Below the pieces are notes generated by a model. The model saw only the letters and a program-made list of their open reading frames with translations, was not told the DNA's origin and ran no database searches. A program made the position numbers and the translations under genes. A DNA stretch of 64,000 nt from Cylicocyclus nassatus. Lineage: Eukaryota > Nematoda > Chromadorea > Rhabditida > Strongylidae. Each line of letters opens with the position of its first letter. The first letter of the stretch is position 1. The stretch spans positions 83,967,753-84,031,752 of the forward strand of contig CATQJL010000223.1 in NCBI GenBank assembly GCA_958299035.1, in the 5' to 3' direction. Positions 62,384 through 64,000 of this stretch are shown piece after piece.

Positions 62384-63403
62384 GCAAAAAGTCGAATTAG
62401 CTACCCAGTTTTGCATGCCAAAAGGCGAGTGGACCCATTTGACGCGCAAATTTTGAGGGACCCGCTTATCGAACCGGGTCCTCCTTGTGCATGGTGGGCC
62501 TACACGCTGGCACGGTATTTTATGCAAAATTGCAGCGCGATAGCTTAGTTGCAGCTTCCTCTATGAATTTCGTGACAGACAGATTTTCACACAGACACAC
62601 AAAAAAACAGACGGCCTTAGCGCGTTATTATAGTAGGATATTTTCAGACCAGCAATTCGCAAAAGTCAAGAGTTTATTATGCATTCACCAGCTCATGAAC
62701 ATGTCGTACATTCCTCTGCTCATATTTTACGACACATCATGAGCGCGTCGCGCTGTAAGCTGAGGATCGCAGCGAACTCAAGCGGCGACGGCCCGTTTTT
62801 TCGCCGCCGAGCGCGCTGACGTCGACTCGTTCGGCCACTTTACACAGTTATGCAGAGAAAGACAAAACCGCCGTGTGCTGACACATGAGTACTGCACGCA
62901 CTTGCTCGCGCTTTGACAGATCTACCTCTCACCGCACTAACTAAGATGAATTGAGCAGAAAAACGAGCGAATAGCGTTACAGTCAAGTGCAAGGTGCTTG
63001 CTCGCTGCTGTGGAGCTGTTCGAGAGTTGTCAAGTGAGGGAAATTTGTGGGGTCGTAAGCACTTGGTGAAGGATGTTTCTGTATGGGAAGAAGGGAAGCT
63101 TTGCAGCTCTCCAAAATCAAGTCGATCGGAAAAGTTGAAGAAAGATTTCTTGATCAAAACTCTAGAAACGACTTGGGCGTTCTCTAATTGATTATGGTGA
63201 TTAATTAGGTCATTTCGACAATTTCTTTCGTTTTCTAGGTTTGAGTAGGTATCCAACTGTCTTGCTGAGAAGAAACTAGCAAGAAAGGGATTCATTTGAT
63301 AGTAATGAATAATAAATATTGTCACAACTATTTAAATGAAAACTTCTAATCACTTTTGATTTGCAATTAGAGATACAAAGAAAGTTTCACTGTTTTGATT
63401 CTA
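62384..63403. other. No recognised feature
   Basis: Right flank of the gypsy insertion. A 161-codon minus-strand frame at 62840-63325 has no domain I recognise. No splice structure supports it. Confidence 0.35.
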
Positions 63404-63839
63404 TCTTATATATAAAGCTGAATGTCTGTCTGCATGTATGTCTGTCTGTCTGTATGTATGTGCGGAATAGAAATTTTTATTTCTGAACCGATCGGGACCA
63501 AACTTGGCACACATATACTTCGGGGCAGGGAGCGTGTCAAAGGCTACTTTTCGTTATCGATCGATGTCGATTTTACCGATTTTTTGCAAAATTTGAGCTA
63601 GGGGGCTAGGATTTTGCACGGGGGGGGGGGGGGTAATCGAGCATGCTGATCACCCCGGAGGGGTTGATCAGCATGCTCGATTACCCCCCGTGCAAAATCC
63701 TAGCCCCCTAGCTCAAATTTTGCAAAAAATCGGTAAAATCGACATCGATCGATAAGAAAAGTAGACTATGACACGCTCCCTGCCCCGAAGTGTATGTGTG
63801 CAAAGTTTGGTCCCGGGCGGAGCCGGGTTTGCCATCTAG
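63404..63839 (+). mobile_element. Helitron-like foldback element, 436 bp
   Basis: It starts A|TCTTATATATAAAGCTGAAT and ends GCCATCTAG|T after the hairpin-forming GGCGGAGCC. Two arms of about 170-190 bp, from ACCAAACTTGGCACACATA to GCATGCTGATCACCCC and its complement, make nearly the whole element self-complementary around a centre near 63655. Contains a 14-G run at 63620-63633 whose partner C run is much shorter. Confidence 0.75.
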
Positions 63840-64000
63840 TTAGTACTAAAACTCTTAAAACTCTTGAACTTTGTTTGAACGGTATGCATTACCTACTCTG
63901 GGAATATAAGATTGAGGTTTGTAAGCATCTATTGAAAAAAGATTTAACTTCAGACTTCTTTCATAAAAATTATACGATAATTTTTGGAGTTACATGTTTT
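63840..64000. other. No recognised feature
   Basis: AT-rich end of the window with nothing recognisable. Confidence 0.4.

Noticed and set aside
62840..63325. 161-codon minus-strand frame as a gene
   Set aside because: No recognisable domain, signal peptide or splice pattern, and overlapping plus-strand frames are also open.

Overview
This is a eukaryotic, repeat-rich window, most likely from a nematode. The evidence is one fully reconstructable spliced gene on the minus strand (26801-32968): a SERCA-type Ca2+ P-type ATPase with 20 coding exons. Many of its introns are only 48-60 nt and end in TTTCAG-like acceptors. As I recall the family, its product most resembles C. elegans SCA-1. A SWIM zinc-finger gene fragment with 45-48 nt introns and Penelope-type retroelement relics point the same way. 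The species cannot be named from the sequence.

Layout. 1-12.6 kb: no convincing intact gene. It holds a diverged ~160-bp tandem repeat, a 4-copy 174-bp tandem array, Helitron-like foldback elements (one with a hairpin MITE inside its CTAG end), the SWIM gene fragment and a mariner-like TIR element. 12654-19710: an LTR retrotransposon with two identical 217-bp LTRs and a 4-bp target duplication. Its 6.6-kb interior keeps only a broken RNase H fragment. 20-26.8 kb: a Penelope-like relic, a 1.5-kb segment with a second diverged copy at 42.7-44.0 kb, and palindromic MITEs. 26.8-33.0 kb: the SERCA gene. 34.9-35.6 kb: a nest of three MITE-type elements. 35.6-55.6 kb: mostly unassigned DNA with long poly-G/poly-C runs, a TTCGAATA-rich block, three TA-flanked 174-177 bp MITEs, two small hairpin elements and tRNA-like motifs. 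55635-62379: a Ty3/gypsy element on the minus strand with two identical 299-bp LTRs, a 4-bp target duplication and an intact 1094-residue RT-RNase H-integrase ORF, but no visible gag or protease. 63.4-63.8 kb: another foldback Helitron.

How parts fit together. The two LTR elements have unrelated LTR bodies but the same 15-nt primer binding site, the same 10-nt polypurine tract end, the same 18-nt hairpin just upstream of that tract and a similar CCGTGATCCGTGA motif about 350-420 nt inside the 5' LTR. The simplest reading is a machinery-encoding element and a parasitic large derivative using the same cis-signals. Neither shows a gag gene here. This pair is the most interesting system in the window. 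The SERCA gene is the only clearly functional host gene.
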